A DNA stretch of 33,576 nt from Pseudomonadota bacterium (GCA_030535425.1 JAUNHQ010000034.1:1-33576), one strand, 5' to 3'. Shown: positions 14,379-24,120, numbered from the stretch's first letter. Notes: generated by a model not told the origin, from the letters alone. A program made the numbers and translations.

Positions 14379-17300
14379 GTGACCCAGCACATCCATTTTT
14401 TCGACGGCGGCAACGCCTTGAGCGACTTTCGTGCGCGCCAGCTGCTGCCGCGCTTGCAGGCGGTGGCGCCCGCCGTGGCTTCGGTGCGTGCGCGGTTTGT
14501 GCATCTGGCCGGGTTTGATGCGCCGCCGGATGCGGACACGCTGGGGCGTTTGGCGGCGCTGCTGACGTATGGCCCGCCGTGGCAGGGGGCGCAGGCCGAG
14601 GGCGATGCGGTCACGCTGGTGATGGCGCCGCGCCTGGGCACGGTGTCGCCCTGGGCCAGCAAGGCCACGGACATTGCGCGCAACTGCGGCATCGCCCTGC
14701 ACCGGGTGGAGCGCTTGGTGCAGTACCACATTGGCCTGTCGCGCAAGCTGATAGGGCGCAACCAGCTATCGAAAGATGAGCTGGGTGCGCTGGCCGCGCT
14801 GCTGCACGACCGCATGACCGAAAGCGTGCTGGACAGCCGCGAGGCCGCGCGTGCGCTGCTGACGGAGCTGACACCCGAGCCGCTGGCGCAGGTGGACGTG
14901 CTGGGCGCGGGCCGCGCGGCGCTGGTGCAGGCCAATGCCGCATGGGGCCTGGCGCTGAGCGATGACGAGATGGATTACCTGCTGGCGGCTTTCACGCAGC
15001 TGGGGCGCAACCCCACGGATGTGGAGCTGATGATGTTTGCCCAGGCCAACAGCGAGCACTGCCGCCACAAGATTTTCAACGCGCAGTTCACCATTGACGG
15101 GGCGGCGCAGGCGCAAAGCCTGTTTGCCATGATCCGCCATACCGAGCAGCAAAGCCCGCAGCACACCGTGGTGGCCTACAGCGACAACGCGGCGGTGATG
15201 GAAGGCGGCGAGGTTGAGGTTTTCAGGCCCCAATCGGCCTTTGGCGCGCACCCAGAGCGCGCGAGCAGCTATCAAAAAGATACTTCCTTGCGCCATGTGC
15301 TGATGAAGGTGGAAACGCACAACCACCCCACGGCGATCAGCCCTTTTCCGGGGGCGGCCACGGGGGCGGGCGGCGAGATCAGGGACGAGGGCGCCACGGG
15401 GCGCGGTGCGGTGCCCAAGGCGGGGCTGACGGGCTTTAGCGTGAGCAAGCTGTGGGGCGGCATGAGCGATGCGCCCGGCGGCAAGCCTGCGCACATGGCG
15501 CACCCGCTGCACATCATGACCGAGGGGCCGCTGGGCGGCGCGGCGTTCAACAACGAGTTTGGCCGCCCCAATCTGGCGGGGTACTTCCGCGAATACGAGC
15601 AGGTGTTCGATGGCGCAGACGGTGCAGGCCATGCCGGCGGCCCGGTGGTGCGCGGCTACCACAAGCCCATCATGATCGCCGGGGGGTTGGGCAGCATTGA
15701 CGCGCGGCTGACGCACAAGGTGGCGTTTGCCCCCGGCACGCTGCTGGTGCAGCTGGGCGGGCCGGGCATGCGCATTGGCATGGGCGGCGGCGCGGCCTCG
15801 TCGCTGGCGGGCGGGGCCAACGCGGCGCATCTGGACTTTGACTCGGTGCAGCGCGGCAACCCCGAGATCGAGCGCCGCGCGCAAGAGGTCATCACCGCCT
15901 GCCAGGCGCTGGGCGATGCCAACCCCATTTTGGCCATTCACGACGTGGGGGCCGGGGGCCTGTCCAACGCTTTTCCTGAGCTGGTCAACGACGCTGGGCG
16001 CGGCGCGCGCTTTGACCTGCGCGCCGTGCCGCTGGAAGAAAGCGGCCTGGCGACCAAGGAGATTTGGTGCAACGAAAGCCAGGAACGCTACGTGCTGGCG
16101 CTCAACAACGTGCAGGCGCCCGAATCGCTGGCGCTGTTTGAGCGCATCTGCGCGCGCGAACGCTGCCCGTTTGCCGTGGTGGGCGTGGCCACGGATGAGC
16201 GGCAGCTGGTGGTGGGCGATGTGGATTTGCCCCTTGCTCCGCTGCCAGAAGGCGGCCATGAGGGCAGCCATGAATGCGGCCATAGTGGGCGCGCTGCGGG
16301 TCAGCAGGCGGGTGTGCCTGCACCCCAACCCGCCCCCGGCGCGGCAGCAAGCCAGCCCGTGGACATGCCCATGAACGTGCTGCTGGGCAAGCCGCCGCGA
16401 ATGCACCGCGACGTGCAATCGGTGGCGCGCCGCTTTGCGCCCCTGAACCTGGACGGCGTGACGCTGCAAGACGCCGTCATCCAGGTGCTCAGCCACCCCA
16501 CGGTGGCCAGCAAACGCTTTCTCATCACCATTGGCGACCGCACCGTGGGCGGCCTGACCCACCGCGACCAGATGGTGGGCCCCTGGCAAGTGCCCGTGGC
16601 CGACTGCGCCGTGACCCTGGCTGACTTTGCCGGCTTTGCCGGCGAGGCCATGAGCATGGGCGAGCGCACGCCGCTGGCCGCGCTGGATGCGCCCGCCTCT
16701 GGCCGCATGGCCGTGGCCGAAAGCATCACCAACCTGCTGGCCGCCCCCATTGAGCTGCCCCGCGTCAAACTCAGCGCCAACTGGATGGCCGCCTGCGGCG
16801 AGCCGGGCGAAGACGCGGCGCTGTACGCCACCGTCAAAGCCGTGGGGCTGGATCTGTGCCCCGCGCTGGGCATCTCCATCCCCGTGGGCAAAGACAGCCT
16901 GTCCATGCGCACGCAGTGGCAGGGCGAGGACGGGGCGGCGCAAAAAGTCGTCTCGCCCGTCAGCCTCATCATCAGCGCCTTTGCCCGCGTGGACGACGTG
17001 CGCGGCACGCTTACCCCGCAGCTCGACCGCGAGCAGCAAAGCACCCTGGTGCTCATCGACCTGGGGCGCGGGCAGCACCGCATGGGCGGCTCCATCCTGG
17101 CCCAAACCCTGGGCCAAAGCGGCGGGCCGGTGCCCGATCTGGACGATGCCGCGCTGCTGAAAAACCTGGTGGCCGCCATCAACCAGCTGCGCGCCGAAGG
17201 AAAAATCCTTGCCTACCACGACCGCAGCGACGGCGGCCTGCTGGCCTGCGCCGCCGAAATGGCCTTTGCCGGCCGTGTTGGCGTGGCGCTGAACGTGGAC

Positions 17301-18614
17301 ATGCTCATCACCGAAGGCGACGGCATCAGCGACAGCCGCATGGAAACGGGCGACGCCAAGAACTGGGCCAGCCAGGTCAGCGCCCGGCGCGAAGAACTCA
17401 CCCTCAAAGCCCTGTTCAGCGAAGAACTGGGCGTGCTGCTACAAGTGCGCAGCGCCGAGCGCGATGCCGTGATGCAAGTGCTGCGCGCCCACGGCCTGTC
17501 CGCATGGAGCCACGCTGTCGGCACCACCCGCCCAGACAGCGCTCCCATCGACAAAGGCAAAGGCAGCTTGAGCGTGTGGCGCGACACGCGCGAAATCTTC
17601 AGCGCCAGCCTGTTCGATCTGCAACAGGTGTGGGACAGCGTGAGCTGGAAAATCGCCCGCGAGCGCGACAACCCCGAGTGCGCCGACATGGAACACGCGG
17701 CCGCAGGCCACCTGGCTGACAGCGGCCTGCATGTGCACATCTGCCCAGATCTTCAGCGAAAAATGGCCGAAGCGCTTGGTGGGAGCGTGCAAGCAGCTAT
17801 CAAAAAAGAAGCAAACGCCGCCTCTGCGGCCAGCCCCGCCATCCTCAGCGCCCGCCCCAAAGTCGCCATCTTGCGCGAGCAAGGCGTCAACAGCCACGTG
17901 GAAATGGCCTATGCCTTTACCGAAGCGGGCTTTGAAGCCTTTGACGTGCACATGACCGACCTGCAAACCGGCCGCGCCCGCCTGGCCGACTTTGCCGGCC
18001 TGGTCGCCTGCGGCGGCTTCAGCTATGGCGACACCCTGGGCGCGGGCATTGGCTGGGCGCGCTCCATCACCTTCAACCCGCAGCTGGCCGAGCAGTTTGG
18101 CCAATTCTTCCAGCGCGGCGACACCTTTGGCCTGGGCGTGTGCAACGGCTGCCAGATGTTTGCCGAGCTGGCCGACATCATCCCCGGCGCCAGCGCGTGG
18201 CCGCGCTTTACCACCAACGCAAGCGAACGCTATGAAGCCCGCCTGTCGCTGGTAGAAGTGCTGGACTCGCCCAGCCTCTTTCTGCAAGGCATGGCCGGCA
18301 GCCGCCTGCCCATTGCCGTGGCGCATGGCGAAGGCTTTGCCAACTTCAGCCAGCGCGGCAACGCGCAGCAGGTCATTGCCGCCATGCGCTACGTGGACGG
18401 CCAGGGTCAGCCCACCGAAGCCTATCCCCACAACCCCAACGGCAGCCCCGGCGGCCTGACGGCCGTGACCACCGCCGACGGGCGCTTCACCGCCATGATG
18501 CCGCACCCCGAGCGGGTGTTCCGCAACATCCAGATGAGCTGGACCCCGCTGCCCAAGAGCGACTTCAGCCCCTGGATGCAGATCTGGCGCAACGCGCGCA
18601 AGTGGGTGGGCTAG
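14379..18614 (+). CDS. purL: Phosphoribosylformylglycinamidine synthase, large single-chain PurL
   Basis: Catalyses ATP- and glutamine-dependent conversion of FGAR to FGAM, step four of purine synthesis, in the cytoplasm. The 1411 residues start at GTG 14379 ([16 protein letters not shown] is the normal N-terminus); the E. coli protein is about 1295. Seen: PurS-like N-terminal domain, the linker motif [14 protein letters not shown], the first AIR-synthase-like half with [20 protein letters not shown] and [14 protein letters not shown], the second half with [20 protein letters not shown], and a C-terminal class I glutaminase with Cys1255 (GVCNGCQ), His1376 and Glu1378 (HPERVF). The extra length comes partly from low-complexity insertions: a Gly/His repeat at 625-636 plus an Ala/Pro/Gln tail, and repeat-derived segments at 295-305 and 1135-1147. 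All lie outside the recognised catalytic motifs, so the enzyme should be active. Confidence 0.97.
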   Translation: MTQHIHFFDGGNALSDFRARQLLPRLQAVAPAVASVRARFVHLAGFDAPPDADTLGRLAALLTYGPPWQGAQAEGDAVTLVMAPRLGTVSPWASKATDIARNCGIALHRVERLVQYHIGLSRKLIGRNQLSKDELGALAALLHDRMTESVLDSREAARALLTELTPEPLAQVDVLGAGRAALVQANAAWGLALSDDEMDYLLAAFTQLGRNPTDVELMMFAQANSEHCRHKIFNAQFTIDGAAQAQSLFAMIRHTEQQSPQHTVVAYSDNAAVMEGGEVEVFRPQSAFGAHPERASSYQKDTSLRHVLMKVETHNHPTAISPFPGAATGAGGEIRDEGATGRGAVPKAGLTGFSVSKLWGGMSDAPGGKPAHMAHPLHIMTEGPLGGAAFNNEFGRPNLAGYFREYEQVFDGADGAGHAGGPVVRGYHKPIMIAGGLGSIDARLTHKVAFAPGTLLVQLGGPGMRIGMGGGAASSLAGGANAAHLDFDSVQRGNPEIERRAQEVITACQALGDANPILAIHDVGAGGLSNAFPELVNDAGRGARFDLRAVPLEESGLATKEIWCNESQERYVLALNNVQAPESLALFERICARERCPFAVVGVATDERQLVVGDVDLPLAPLPEGGHEGSHECGHSGRAAGQQAGVPAPQPAPGAAASQPVDMPMNVLLGKPPRMHRDVQSVARRFAPLNLDGVTLQDAVIQVLSHPTVASKRFLITIGDRTVGGLTHRDQMVGPWQVPVADCAVTLADFAGFAGEAMSMGERTPLAALDAPASGRMAVAESITNLLAAPIELPRVKLSANWMAACGEPGEDAALYATVKAVGLDLCPALGISIPVGKDSLSMRTQWQGEDGAAQKVVSPVSLIISAFARVDDVRGTLTPQLDREQQSTLVLIDLGRGQHRMGGSILAQTLGQSGGPVPDLDDAALLKNLVAAINQLRAEGKILAYHDRSDGGLLACAAEMAFAGRVGVALNVDMLITEGDGISDSRMETGDAKNWASQVSARREELTLKALFSEELGVLLQVRSAERDAVMQVLRAHGLSAWSHAVGTTRPDSAPIDKGKGSLSVWRDTREIFSASLFDLQQVWDSVSWKIARERDNPECADMEHAAAGHLADSGLHVHICPDLQRKMAEALGGSVQAAIKKEANAASAASPAILSARPKVAILREQGVNSHVEMAYAFTEAGFEAFDVHMTDLQTGRARLADFAGLVACGGFSYGDTLGAGIGWARSITFNPQLAEQFGQFFQRGDTFGLGVCNGCQMFAELADIIPGASAWPRFTTNASERYEARLSLVEVLDSPSLFLQGMAGSRLPIAVAHGEGFANFSQRGNAQQVIAAMRYVDGQGQPTEAYPHNPNGSPGGLTAVTTADGRFTAMMPHPERVFRNIQMSWTPLPKSDFSPWMQIWRNARKWVG
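15261..15292 (-). repeat. ATAGCT-family repeat fragment inside purL (copy E)
   Basis: On the minus strand it reads ATCTTTTTGATAGCTGCTCG, matching the first half of the interspersed family (compare TTTTTTCAATAGCT at 30919). It shares the 15-mer AGCAGCTATCAAAAA with copy F at 17793. It is translated in frame as [11 protein letters not shown] (residues 295-305), just before the [10 protein letters not shown] motif. Confidence 0.5.
16252..16287 (+). repeat. Three tandem 12-bp units in purL encoding a Gly/His repeat
   Basis: GCGGCCATGAGG, GCAGCCATGAAT and GCGGCCATAGTG follow one another without gaps. In the purL frame they give [12 protein letters not shown] (residues 625-636). The segment is followed by an Ala/Gln/Pro-rich stretch up to [11 protein letters not shown], which resumes the conserved fold. 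Slippage of a four-codon unit explains the pattern. Confidence 0.75.
17785..17818 (-). repeat. ATAGCT-family repeat fragment inside purL (copy F)
   Basis: On the minus strand it reads TTGCTTCTTTTTTGATAGCT followed by GCTTGCACGC. Compared with copy D (TTGCTATTTTTTCAATAGCT), 17 of 20 bases agree. In the purL frame it encodes [13 protein letters not shown], part of the flexible linker before the glutaminase domain. Confidence 0.55.
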
Positions 18615-18679
18615 GGCCCGCCTGCTGCGCGGACATGCCGGTGAAGGGACATGGCCGCCGCAGGCGGTGGCGGTTGCCG

Positions 18680-19666
18680 TCAGTGCCCAAGGGAAGAAGG
18701 CGAGGCGCAGTTGCCCGGGCTGGGCCAGCGTCCTTGCGCAGCCGCCAGCGTCAGTGTGGACTGAAAGCGGCGCGGCTGGCCGGTGATGGGGTCGTCAAAC
18801 GCCAGTTCGCGCGCCAGCAGTTGCAGCGGGCGCGTCTGATCGTCGGGGGCGCCGGGCGGGTGCAGCACCTGGGGGTAGAAGGCATCGCCCAGCAGGGGCA
18901 GGCCCAGCGCCTGCATGTGCAGGCGAAGCTGGTGGCGCCTGCCGGTGATGGGCCGCAGGCGGTACAGCGCCCAGGGGCCGTCAGGGCCAGGGGGCAGCAC
19001 GGCAGCCAGCGCCATGTGGGTTTCGCTGTTGGGGGCGCCAGGCACTTCGCGGCTGATGAAAAAGTGGCTGGCATCGGGTTCGAGGCGGCTGCGGTGGGTG
19101 CGCGGAAAGGCCAGATGCGGGTGGTGTGCGGCCACGGCCTCGTACAGCTTGTGCATGCGGCGATCGCGCAGCAGCGCCTGGTAGGCATGGCGGGTGTGCG
19201 GCTGCACGGCAAAGGCGACGAGCCCGGCGGTGTCGCGGTCGATGCGATGAATGGGGCTCAAGCCCTCCAGCCCCAGCCGTTGCTTGAGCCGCACCAGCAG
19301 GCTGCGCTGCACGAAGCGGCCGCTGGGGGTGACGGGCATGAAGTGCGGCTTGTCGGCCACAACCAGCCATTTGTCTTGAAAAACGATGCGTTCCGTTTCG
19401 GCAGCGGGCGGCTCGTCAGGCGTATGCCGGTAATAGAACAGGCGCTGGCCAGGCTGACAGGGGGTGTCGGCGCGCAGGGGCTGGCCATGTTCGTCAAGCA
19501 CGCCGCCGCTGGCCATGCGCTCGCGCCACTGGCTGACCGACAGGGCGGGCAGGCGGCTGGCCATGAAGTCGGCCACGCTGGCCCATGGCCCGCCGGTGAC
19601 GGCCACGCAGCTGGCGCTGACGCCAGCGCGCATGGGTAAGACGGCGGGGCGGGCAGGGCGGCTCAT
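18680..19666 (-). CDS. RluA-family pseudouridine synthase
   Basis: Isomerises a specific uridine in rRNA or tRNA. From the ATG at 19666, behind GAGGG; an in-frame GTG at 19684 is possible but less likely. 328 residues: an N-terminal S4-like region (about 28-80), then the catalytic domain with VVADKPHFMPVTPSGRF, the active-site motif SPIHRIDRDTAGLVAFA (catalytic Asp at about 146), KLYEAVAAH and RPITGRRHQLRLHMQALGLP, which closes the family pattern. The target nucleotide cannot be told from sequence; this subgroup resembles enzymes annotated simply as RluA-like. It is convergent with purL (65 bp gap) and follows dnaJ with a repeat in between. Confidence 0.92.
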   Translation of the reverse strand: MSRPARPAVLPMRAGVSASCVAVTGGPWASVADFMASRLPALSVSQWRERMASGGVLDEHGQPLRADTPCQPGQRLFYYRHTPDEPPAAETERIVFQDKWLVVADKPHFMPVTPSGRFVQRSLLVRLKQRLGLEGLSPIHRIDRDTAGLVAFAVQPHTRHAYQALLRDRRMHKLYEAVAAHHPHLAFPRTHRSRLEPDASHFFISREVPGAPNSETHMALAAVLPPGPDGPWALYRLRPITGRRHQLRLHMQALGLPLLGDAFYPQVLHPPGAPDDQTRPLQLLARELAFDDPITGQPRRFQSTLTLAAAQGRWPSPGNCASPSSLGH

Positions 19667-19700
19667 GCCGCCCTCGTGCGGCACGCATGAAGATGGGGGA

Positions 19701-19762
19701 TGTTTGCTTTTAAAAATATAGCTAACATTGACCGTCTGTCAAGCGCGAATGGCCTTTTTGAC
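19701..19762 (+). repeat. ATAGCT-family interspersed repeat, copy B
   Basis: Reads TTGCTTTTAAAAATATAGCT, then a spacer, then CAAGCGCGAATGGCCTTTTT. It is the most diverged of the intergenic copies but keeps ATAGCT and GCGCGAATG in the family spacing. It lies between the ends of dnaJ and the pseudouridine synthase start. Confidence 0.5.
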
Positions 19763-19793
19763 TGATGATGCTCAAGGCGCTGCAAAAGGTGGC

Positions 19794-20906
19794 TCAGGCG
19801 CCAAAGAAGTTCTTCAGCCGGTCGGTCCAGCTTTCGGTGCTGGGCGAGTGCTTGGCACCGCCTTTTTTGAGCGAGGCGTCGAATTCCTTGAGCAGCTTTT
19901 TCTGGTGTTCGGTCAGCTTGACCGGCGTTTCGATGCTGATGTGGCAGTACAGATCGCCTGGGTAGGACGAGCGCACGCCTTTGATGCCCTTGCCGCGCAG
20001 GCGGAACTGCTTGCCTGCCTGCGTGCCTTCGGGTATGTCGATGGCGGCCTTGCCGCCCAGGGTGGGCACTTCGATTTCGCCGCCCAGAGCGGCGTCGGCA
20101 AAGCTGATGGGCACCACGCAGTGCAGGTCGTCGCCGTCGCGCTCGAAGATGTCGTGCTTGGCGATGCGGATTTCGATGAACAGATCGCCCGGCGGGCCGC
20201 CGTTGGTACCGGGCTCGCCATTGCCAGTGCTGCGGATGCGCATGCCGTCGTCGATGCCGGCGGGGATTTTCACTTCCAGCGTTTTCTGGCTCTTGATCTT
20301 GCCCTGGCCGTGGCAGCTGCCGCAGGGGTCTTTGATGAGCTTGCCCGTGCCCCGGCAGTGGGGGCAGGTCTGTTGCACACTGAAAAAGCCCTGGCGCATC
20401 TGCACCACGCCCTGGCCGTGGCAGGTGCCGCAGGTGGTGGCGCTGGTGCCGGGTTTGGCGCCGGTGCCGCCGCAGGTGTCGCAGTCGTCCCAGCTGGGGA
20501 TGCGGATTTGCGCGTCTTTGCCGCTGGCGGCTTCTTCCAGGGTGATGTCCATGGCGTAGCTCTGGTCGGCGCCGCGGTACATCTGCCGCCCGCCGCGCCC
20601 GCCGCGTGCGCCGCCGCAGATGTCGCCAAAGGCTTCGGCAAAGCCGCCAAAACCCTCGGGGCCGCCGCGCATGTTGGGGTCTACCCCGGCGTGGCCGTAC
20701 TGGTCGTAGGCGGCTTTTTTCTGCGGCTCAGAGAGGACTTCGTAGGCTTCCTTGGCCTCTTTGAACTTCAGCTCCGCTTCTTGCGCGTTGCCCTGGTTGC
20801 GGTCAGGGTGGTACTTCATCGCCAGCTTGCGATAAGCCTTTTTGATTTCATCGTCGCTGGCGTTTTTGGGCACGCCGAGGACTTCGTAGTAGTCGCGCTT
20901 GGACAT
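19794..20906 (-). CDS. dnaJ: Chaperone DnaJ (type I Hsp40)
   Basis: Co-chaperone that delivers unfolded proteins to DnaK and stimulates its ATPase. 370 residues: J domain at 1-70 with HPD (33-35), a short Gly/Phe-rich segment, and a zinc-binding domain with four repeats [24 protein letters not shown] and CGSCHGQG. The C-terminal substrate-binding and dimerisation region contains [15 protein letters not shown] and [18 protein letters not shown]. In the Gly/Phe region the usual FGDIFGG reads FGDICGG, a single Phe-to-Cys change that could be tested. In the usual grpE-dnaK-dnaJ order it would follow dnaK closely, but here a four-helix-bundle gene intervenes; its own ribosome site is weak. Confidence 0.97.
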   Translation of the reverse strand: MSKRDYYEVLGVPKNASDDEIKKAYRKLAMKYHPDRNQGNAQEAELKFKEAKEAYEVLSEPQKKAAYDQYGHAGVDPNMRGGPEGFGGFAEAFGDICGGARGGRGGRQMYRGADQSYAMDITLEEAASGKDAQIRIPSWDDCDTCGGTGAKPGTSATTCGTCHGQGVVQMRQGFFSVQQTCPHCRGTGKLIKDPCGSCHGQGKIKSQKTLEVKIPAGIDDGMRIRSTGNGEPGTNGGPPGDLFIEIRIAKHDIFERDGDDLHCVVPISFADAALGGEIEVPTLGGKAAIDIPEGTQAGKQFRLRGKGIKGVRSSYPGDLYCHISIETPVKLTEHQKKLLKEFDASLKKGGAKHSPSTESWTDRLKNFFGA

Positions 20907-20925
20907 GGGGCAAAGAGGTTAAGCG

Positions 20926-20946
20926 CTCAGCGTTGGGCGTTGAGCG
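20926..20946. repeat. Heptamer array, dnaJ side of the four-helix-bundle cassette
   Basis: Three consecutive 7-mers, CTCAGCG, TTGGGCG and TTGAGCG, variants of TTGAGCG, followed by a weaker AATTGCG. The TGA stop of the four-helix-bundle gene (20929-20927) lies within the first unit. It is in inverted orientation to the array at 21286-21313. Confidence 0.75.
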
Positions 20947-21292
20947 AATTGCGCAAGCCGTTGAGCAGGGCATAGAGCCGATCTATGCGGGCTTGCAATG
21001 GAGGGAGGCTGTCTTGCGTCAAAAAACCTAAGGCAGCTGAAAGCAGCACTTGAGTTTGCAGCTCGTTGAGCGAACCGCGGGCCACGGTGACGAAGTGAGA
21101 GAACTCTTTTTTGGTACTTCTGCCTGCGCCTTCAGCCAGATTGGAGGGGATGGAGACTGCAGCGCGTCGCATTTGAGACTTGAGGCCAAACGTTTCCTCT
21201 TGCGGAAATCGTTCGGTGTGCTGATACACAAGCCTGGCAAGCTCGAATGAGACTTGCCAGGCCAGCAGGTCGCGGAAATTCCGCACGCTCAA
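20927..21292 (-). CDS. Four-helix-bundle protein (23S rRNA-intervening-sequence/Avd-like family)
   Basis: 121 residues with the family signature throughout: FRDLLAWQVSFELARLVYQ, PQEETFGLKSQMRRAAVSIP, SNLAEGAGRSTKKEFSHFV, ARGSLNELQTQVLLSAALGF. Members form small helical bundles that oligomerise into pentamers; they are encoded in rRNA intervening sequences or as free genes, and the related Avd acts in diversity-generating retroelements. Function is generally unknown and no reverse transcriptase is nearby. The probable start is a TTG at 21292 located in the flanking heptamer array, and the stop is inside the opposite array, so array sequence encodes both ends of the protein. It sits between dnaK and dnaJ, which are normally adjacent, with 26 nt to dnaK and 20 nt to dnaJ, and so is likely co-transcribed in the heat-shock operon. 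Confidence 0.88.
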   Translation of the reverse strand: MSVRNFRDLLAWQVSFELARLVYQHTERFPQEETFGLKSQMRRAAVSIPSNLAEGAGRSTKKEFSHFVTVARGSLNELQTQVLLSAALGFLTQDSLPPLQARIDRLYALLNGLRNSLNAQR

Positions 21293-21313
21293 CGTCCAAC
21301 GCTCAACGCTGAA
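21286..21313. repeat. Heptamer array, dnaK side of the four-helix-bundle cassette
   Basis: Four consecutive 7-mers: CGCTCAA, CGTCCAA, CGCTCAA and CGCTGAA (minus strand TTGAGCG and variants). It starts 5 bp beyond the dnaK stop codon and includes the TTG start of the four-helix-bundle gene. Confidence 0.8.
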
Positions 21314-21318
21314 CGGGT

Positions 21319-23256
21319 TTAGTCTTTCTTGACTTCCTTGACCTCGGCATCGACCACGTTGTCATCGGCCGGGGCGGCAGAAGCGCCTGCGCCAGGTGCG
21401 GCGCCACCGGCTGCGCCTGCGGCGGCAGCGGCTTGGGCTTCGGCGTAGAGCTTCTCTCCCAGCTTCTGGCTGGCGGTGGTCAGGGCTTCGGTCTTGGCCT
21501 CGATGGCGGCCTTGTCGTCGCCTTTGAGGGCTTCTTCCAGGGCCTTGGCGGCTGTGTCGATTTGCTCTTTCTCAGCCGCATCCAGCTTGTCACCGTGTTC
21601 GGCCACCGACTTGCGCACGCTGTGCAGCAGGGCGTCGCCCTGGTTGCGGGCCTGCACCAGTTCCAGTTTCTTGTGGTCTTCGGCGGCGTTGAGCTCGGCG
21701 TCTTTGACCATTTGCTGGATTTCGGCTTCGCTCAGGCCGGAGTTGGCCTTGATGGTGATCTTGTTTTCCTTGCCCGTGGCCTTGTCTTTGGCAGATACGT
21801 GCAAGATGCCGTTGGCGTCGATGTCGAACGTGACCTCGATCTGGGGCATGCCGCGCGGGGCGGGGGCAATGCCTTCGAGGTTGAACTCGCCCAGCAGCTT
21901 GTTGCCGCTGGCCATCTCGCGTTCGCCCTGGAAGACCTTGATGGTCACGGCCGGCTGGTTGTCGTCGGCGGTGGAGAAGGTCTGCGCGAACTTGGTCGGG
22001 ATGGTGGTGTTCTTGGTGATCATCTTGGTCATGACGCCGCCCAGGGTTTCAATGCCCAGGGACAGGGGGGTCACGTCCAGCAGCAGCACGTCCTTGCGGT
22101 CGCCCGAGAGCACCTGGCCCTGGATGGCAGCGCCCACGGCCACGGCTTCGTCGGGGTTGACGTCCTTGCGCGGCTCTTTGCCGAAGAACTCCTTGACCTT
22201 GTCCTGCACCTTGGGCATGCGGGTCTGGCCGCCGACCAGGATCACGTCATGGATGTCGCTGACGGACACGCCCGCGTCTTTGATGGCGATGCGGCATGGC
22301 TCGATGGAGCGCTCGATCAGGTCTTCCACCAGGCTCTCGAACTTGGCGCGGGTGAGCTTGATGTTCAGGTGCTTGGGGCCAGAGGCATCGGCCGTGATGT
22401 AGGGCAGGTTGATGTCGGTGGCCTGGCTGCTGGAGAGCTCGATCTTGGCTTTTTCAGCGGCTTCTTTCAGGCGCTGCAGGGCCAGCACGTCTTTGGACAA
22501 GTCAACGCCTTGCTCTTTCTTGAACTCGGCAATCACGTAGTCGATGATGCGCTGGTCGAAGTCTTCACCGCCCAGGAAGGTATCGCCGTTGGTGGAGAGC
22601 ACTTCGAACTGTTTTTCGCCATCGACGTCGGCGATTTCGATGATGGACACGTCGAACGTGCCGCCGCCCAGGTCATACACGGCGATCTTGCGGTCGCCCT
22701 TGTCCTGCTTGTCCAGGCCGAAGGCCAGGGCCGCGGCGGTGGGTTCGTTGATGATGCGCTTGACGTCCAGCCCGGCGATGCGGCCCGCGTCCTTGGTGGC
22801 CTGGCGCTGGCTGTCGTTGAAGTAGGCGGGCACGGTGATGACGGCCTCGGTCACGGGCTCGCCCAGGAAGTCCTCGGCGGTTTTCTTCATCTTGCGCAGG
22901 ATTTCGGCACTGACCTGCTGGGGGGCTTTCTTGTCGCCGCGCGCGCGCACCCAGGCATCGCCGTTGTCGGCCTGGATGATTTCAAAAGGCATCAGGCTGA
23001 TGTCTTTTTGCACCTCGGCGTCGGTGAACTTGCGGCCAATCAGGCGCTTGATGGCGTACAGCGTGTTCTTGGGGTTGGTGACGGCCTGACGCTTGGCGGG
23101 CGCGCCCACCAGCACTTCACCGTCTTCCTGGTAGGCCACGATGGAGGGCGTGGTGCGTGCGCCTTCGGCGTTTTCGATCACGCGGGTGGTGTTGCCTTCC
23201 ATGATGGCCACGCAGCTGTTGGTGGTGCCCAGGTCAATGCCAATGATTTTTCCCAT
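21319..23256 (-). CDS. dnaK: Molecular chaperone DnaK (Hsp70)
   Basis: ATP-driven cytosolic chaperone for folding and stress recovery. 645 residues, the normal length. The nucleotide-binding domain shows [31 protein letters not shown] and [14 protein letters not shown]. The linker [15 protein letters not shown] is followed by the substrate-binding domain and an Ala/Gly-rich tail ending in the acidic, Lys-containing [11 protein letters not shown], equivalent to the EEVD-like end. GGAG lies about 6-10 nt before the ATG at 23256. The 104-nt gap to grpE holds a CTTGAAA but no matching -10, so it probably depends on the promoter upstream of grpE. A direct repeat AAAGCATTC occurs twice in the leader. 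Confidence 0.98.
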   Translation of the reverse strand: MGKIIGIDLGTTNSCVAIMEGNTTRVIENAEGARTTPSIVAYQEDGEVLVGAPAKRQAVTNPKNTLYAIKRLIGRKFTDAEVQKDISLMPFEIIQADNGDAWVRARGDKKAPQQVSAEILRKMKKTAEDFLGEPVTEAVITVPAYFNDSQRQATKDAGRIAGLDVKRIINEPTAAALAFGLDKQDKGDRKIAVYDLGGGTFDVSIIEIADVDGEKQFEVLSTNGDTFLGGEDFDQRIIDYVIAEFKKEQGVDLSKDVLALQRLKEAAEKAKIELSSSQATDINLPYITADASGPKHLNIKLTRAKFESLVEDLIERSIEPCRIAIKDAGVSVSDIHDVILVGGQTRMPKVQDKVKEFFGKEPRKDVNPDEAVAVGAAIQGQVLSGDRKDVLLLDVTPLSLGIETLGGVMTKMITKNTTIPTKFAQTFSTADDNQPAVTIKVFQGEREMASGNKLLGEFNLEGIAPAPRGMPQIEVTFDIDANGILHVSAKDKATGKENKITIKANSGLSEAEIQQMVKDAELNAAEDHKKLELVQARNQGDALLHSVRKSVAEHGDKLDAAEKEQIDTAAKALEEALKGDDKAAIEAKTEALTTASQKLGEKLYAEAQAAAAAGAAGGAAPGAGASAAPADDNVVDAEVKEVKKD

Positions 23257-23360
23257 GTGTGTTCTCCGTGAATGCTTTAAAAAGTTGGAATGCTTTGGAA
23301 ACTGCGGCTGGATGCGGTTTTTTCAAGCGTGCCGGCGCTGTGTTTTGAGCGCCAACGCGC

Positions 23361-23939
23361 TTACTGCGGCGGCGCGGCCACGGTGACCAGGGCAGGGCGC
23401 AGCACGCGCTCGGCAATCAGGTAGCCTTTTTGCAGCACGCTGACCACGGTGCCGGCTTCTTGCTCGGCGGGCACCATGCTGATGGCCTGCTGGCTGGCGG
23501 GGTCGAACTTTTCGCCGGCAGCGGGGTTGACCTCGATCACTTTGTGGCGCTCCAGCGCGCTGATGAGCTGGCGCAGCGTGGCCTCGGTGCCTTCGCGCAG
23601 CTGCGTGGCGCTGGCGTTGTCCACCGCCAGGGCCGCTTGCAAGCTGTCGAGCACGGGCAGCAGGCTTTCGGCAAAGCTTTCGATGGCGAATTTGCGCACC
23701 TTGGCCACTTCTTCGTCGGCACGGCGGCGTGCGTTTTGCGCCTCGGCCTGCGCGCGCAGGGCCTGATCGGTCAGCTCGGCCACCTTGGCTTTGAGGGCGT
23801 CGGCTTCGGCGCGGACGTTGTCCAGCTCGGCCAGGGCGTCGGCCTCGTTGGCGGCTGCGGCGGCCTCGATTTCCTCGGGGGACATGGACGGATCGATGGA
23901 GGGGTCAAACGGCTGGGAGGGCTGTTGCGGGTCGGACAT
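23361..23939 (-). CDS. grpE: Nucleotide exchange factor GrpE
   Basis: Releases ADP from DnaK in the chaperone cycle. 192 residues: an acidic, Pro-rich N-terminus, a long coiled coil (about 35-90, including [20 protein letters not shown] and [20 protein letters not shown]), and the C-terminal beta domain. The latter contains [20 protein letters not shown] and [20 protein letters not shown], the family's most conserved stretch. It is the first gene of the minus-strand grpE-dnaK-(four-helix bundle)-dnaJ run. A sigma-32-like promoter lies about 80 nt upstream. Confidence 0.97.
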   Translation of the reverse strand: MSDPQQPSQPFDPSIDPSMSPEEIEAAAAANEADALAELDNVRAEADALKAKVAELTDQALRAQAEAQNARRRADEEVAKVRKFAIESFAESLLPVLDSLQAALAVDNASATQLREGTEATLRQLISALERHKVIEVNPAAGEKFDPASQQAISMVPAEQEAGTVVSVLQKGYLIAERVLRPALVTVAAPPQ

Positions 23940-24019
23940 AGGCGGATAAGTGCGGATAAAGGCAACTGTGCAGGCGCGAAGCCTGTTGTGGTGACGTGGT
24001 GACGAAAGACTGCCAGGGC

Positions 24020-24047
24020 ATGTGGGCGCTGGGCGGCGGTTTTCAAG
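24020..24047 (-). promoter_or_regulatory. Sigma-32-type heat-shock promoter upstream of grpE
   Basis: On the minus strand CTTGAAA (24047-24041) is followed after 14 nt by CCCACAT (24026-24020), close to the sigma-32 consensus CTTGAAA-N11-16-CCCCATNT. It would start transcription near 24012, about 70 nt before the grpE ATG, and serve the whole chaperone operon. Confidence 0.7.
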
Positions 24048-24060
24048 AGGACGGGGTTTA

Positions 24061-24120
24061 ATGCTACTTTTTATATAGCTTTAAACCCTTGTGTATTGCG
24101 CGCAAATGGACATTTTCTTA
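24061..24120 (+). repeat. ATAGCT-family interspersed repeat, copy C
   Basis: Reads ATGCTACTTTTTATATAGCT, then TTAAACCCTTGTGTATTGCG, then CGCAAATGGACATTTTCTTA. It aligns closely with copy D at 30908 along its whole length. It lies between the FKBP terminator and the grpE heat-shock promoter. Confidence 0.75.

Noticed and set aside
14766-17219. An 817-codon open frame antisense to purL
   Set aside because: It lies opposite a fully recognisable enzyme, is His/Arg/Gly/Ala-rich and has no domain; long antisense frames are expected in GC-rich genes.
20926-21313. Heptamer arrays as a CRISPR array, or the four-helix-bundle gene as part of a diversity-generating retroelement
   Set aside because: Units are 7 bp, contiguous and without spacers; no reverse transcriptase, template repeat or cas gene is present in the window.
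21433-23271. A 612-codon open frame antisense to dnaK
   Set aside because: Composition and position match a mirror of dnaK codon bias; no recognisable protein motif.
23300-23340. Separate sigma-32 promoter directly before dnaK
   Set aside because: CTTGAAA is present, but no CCCAT-like -10 occurs 11-17 nt downstream.
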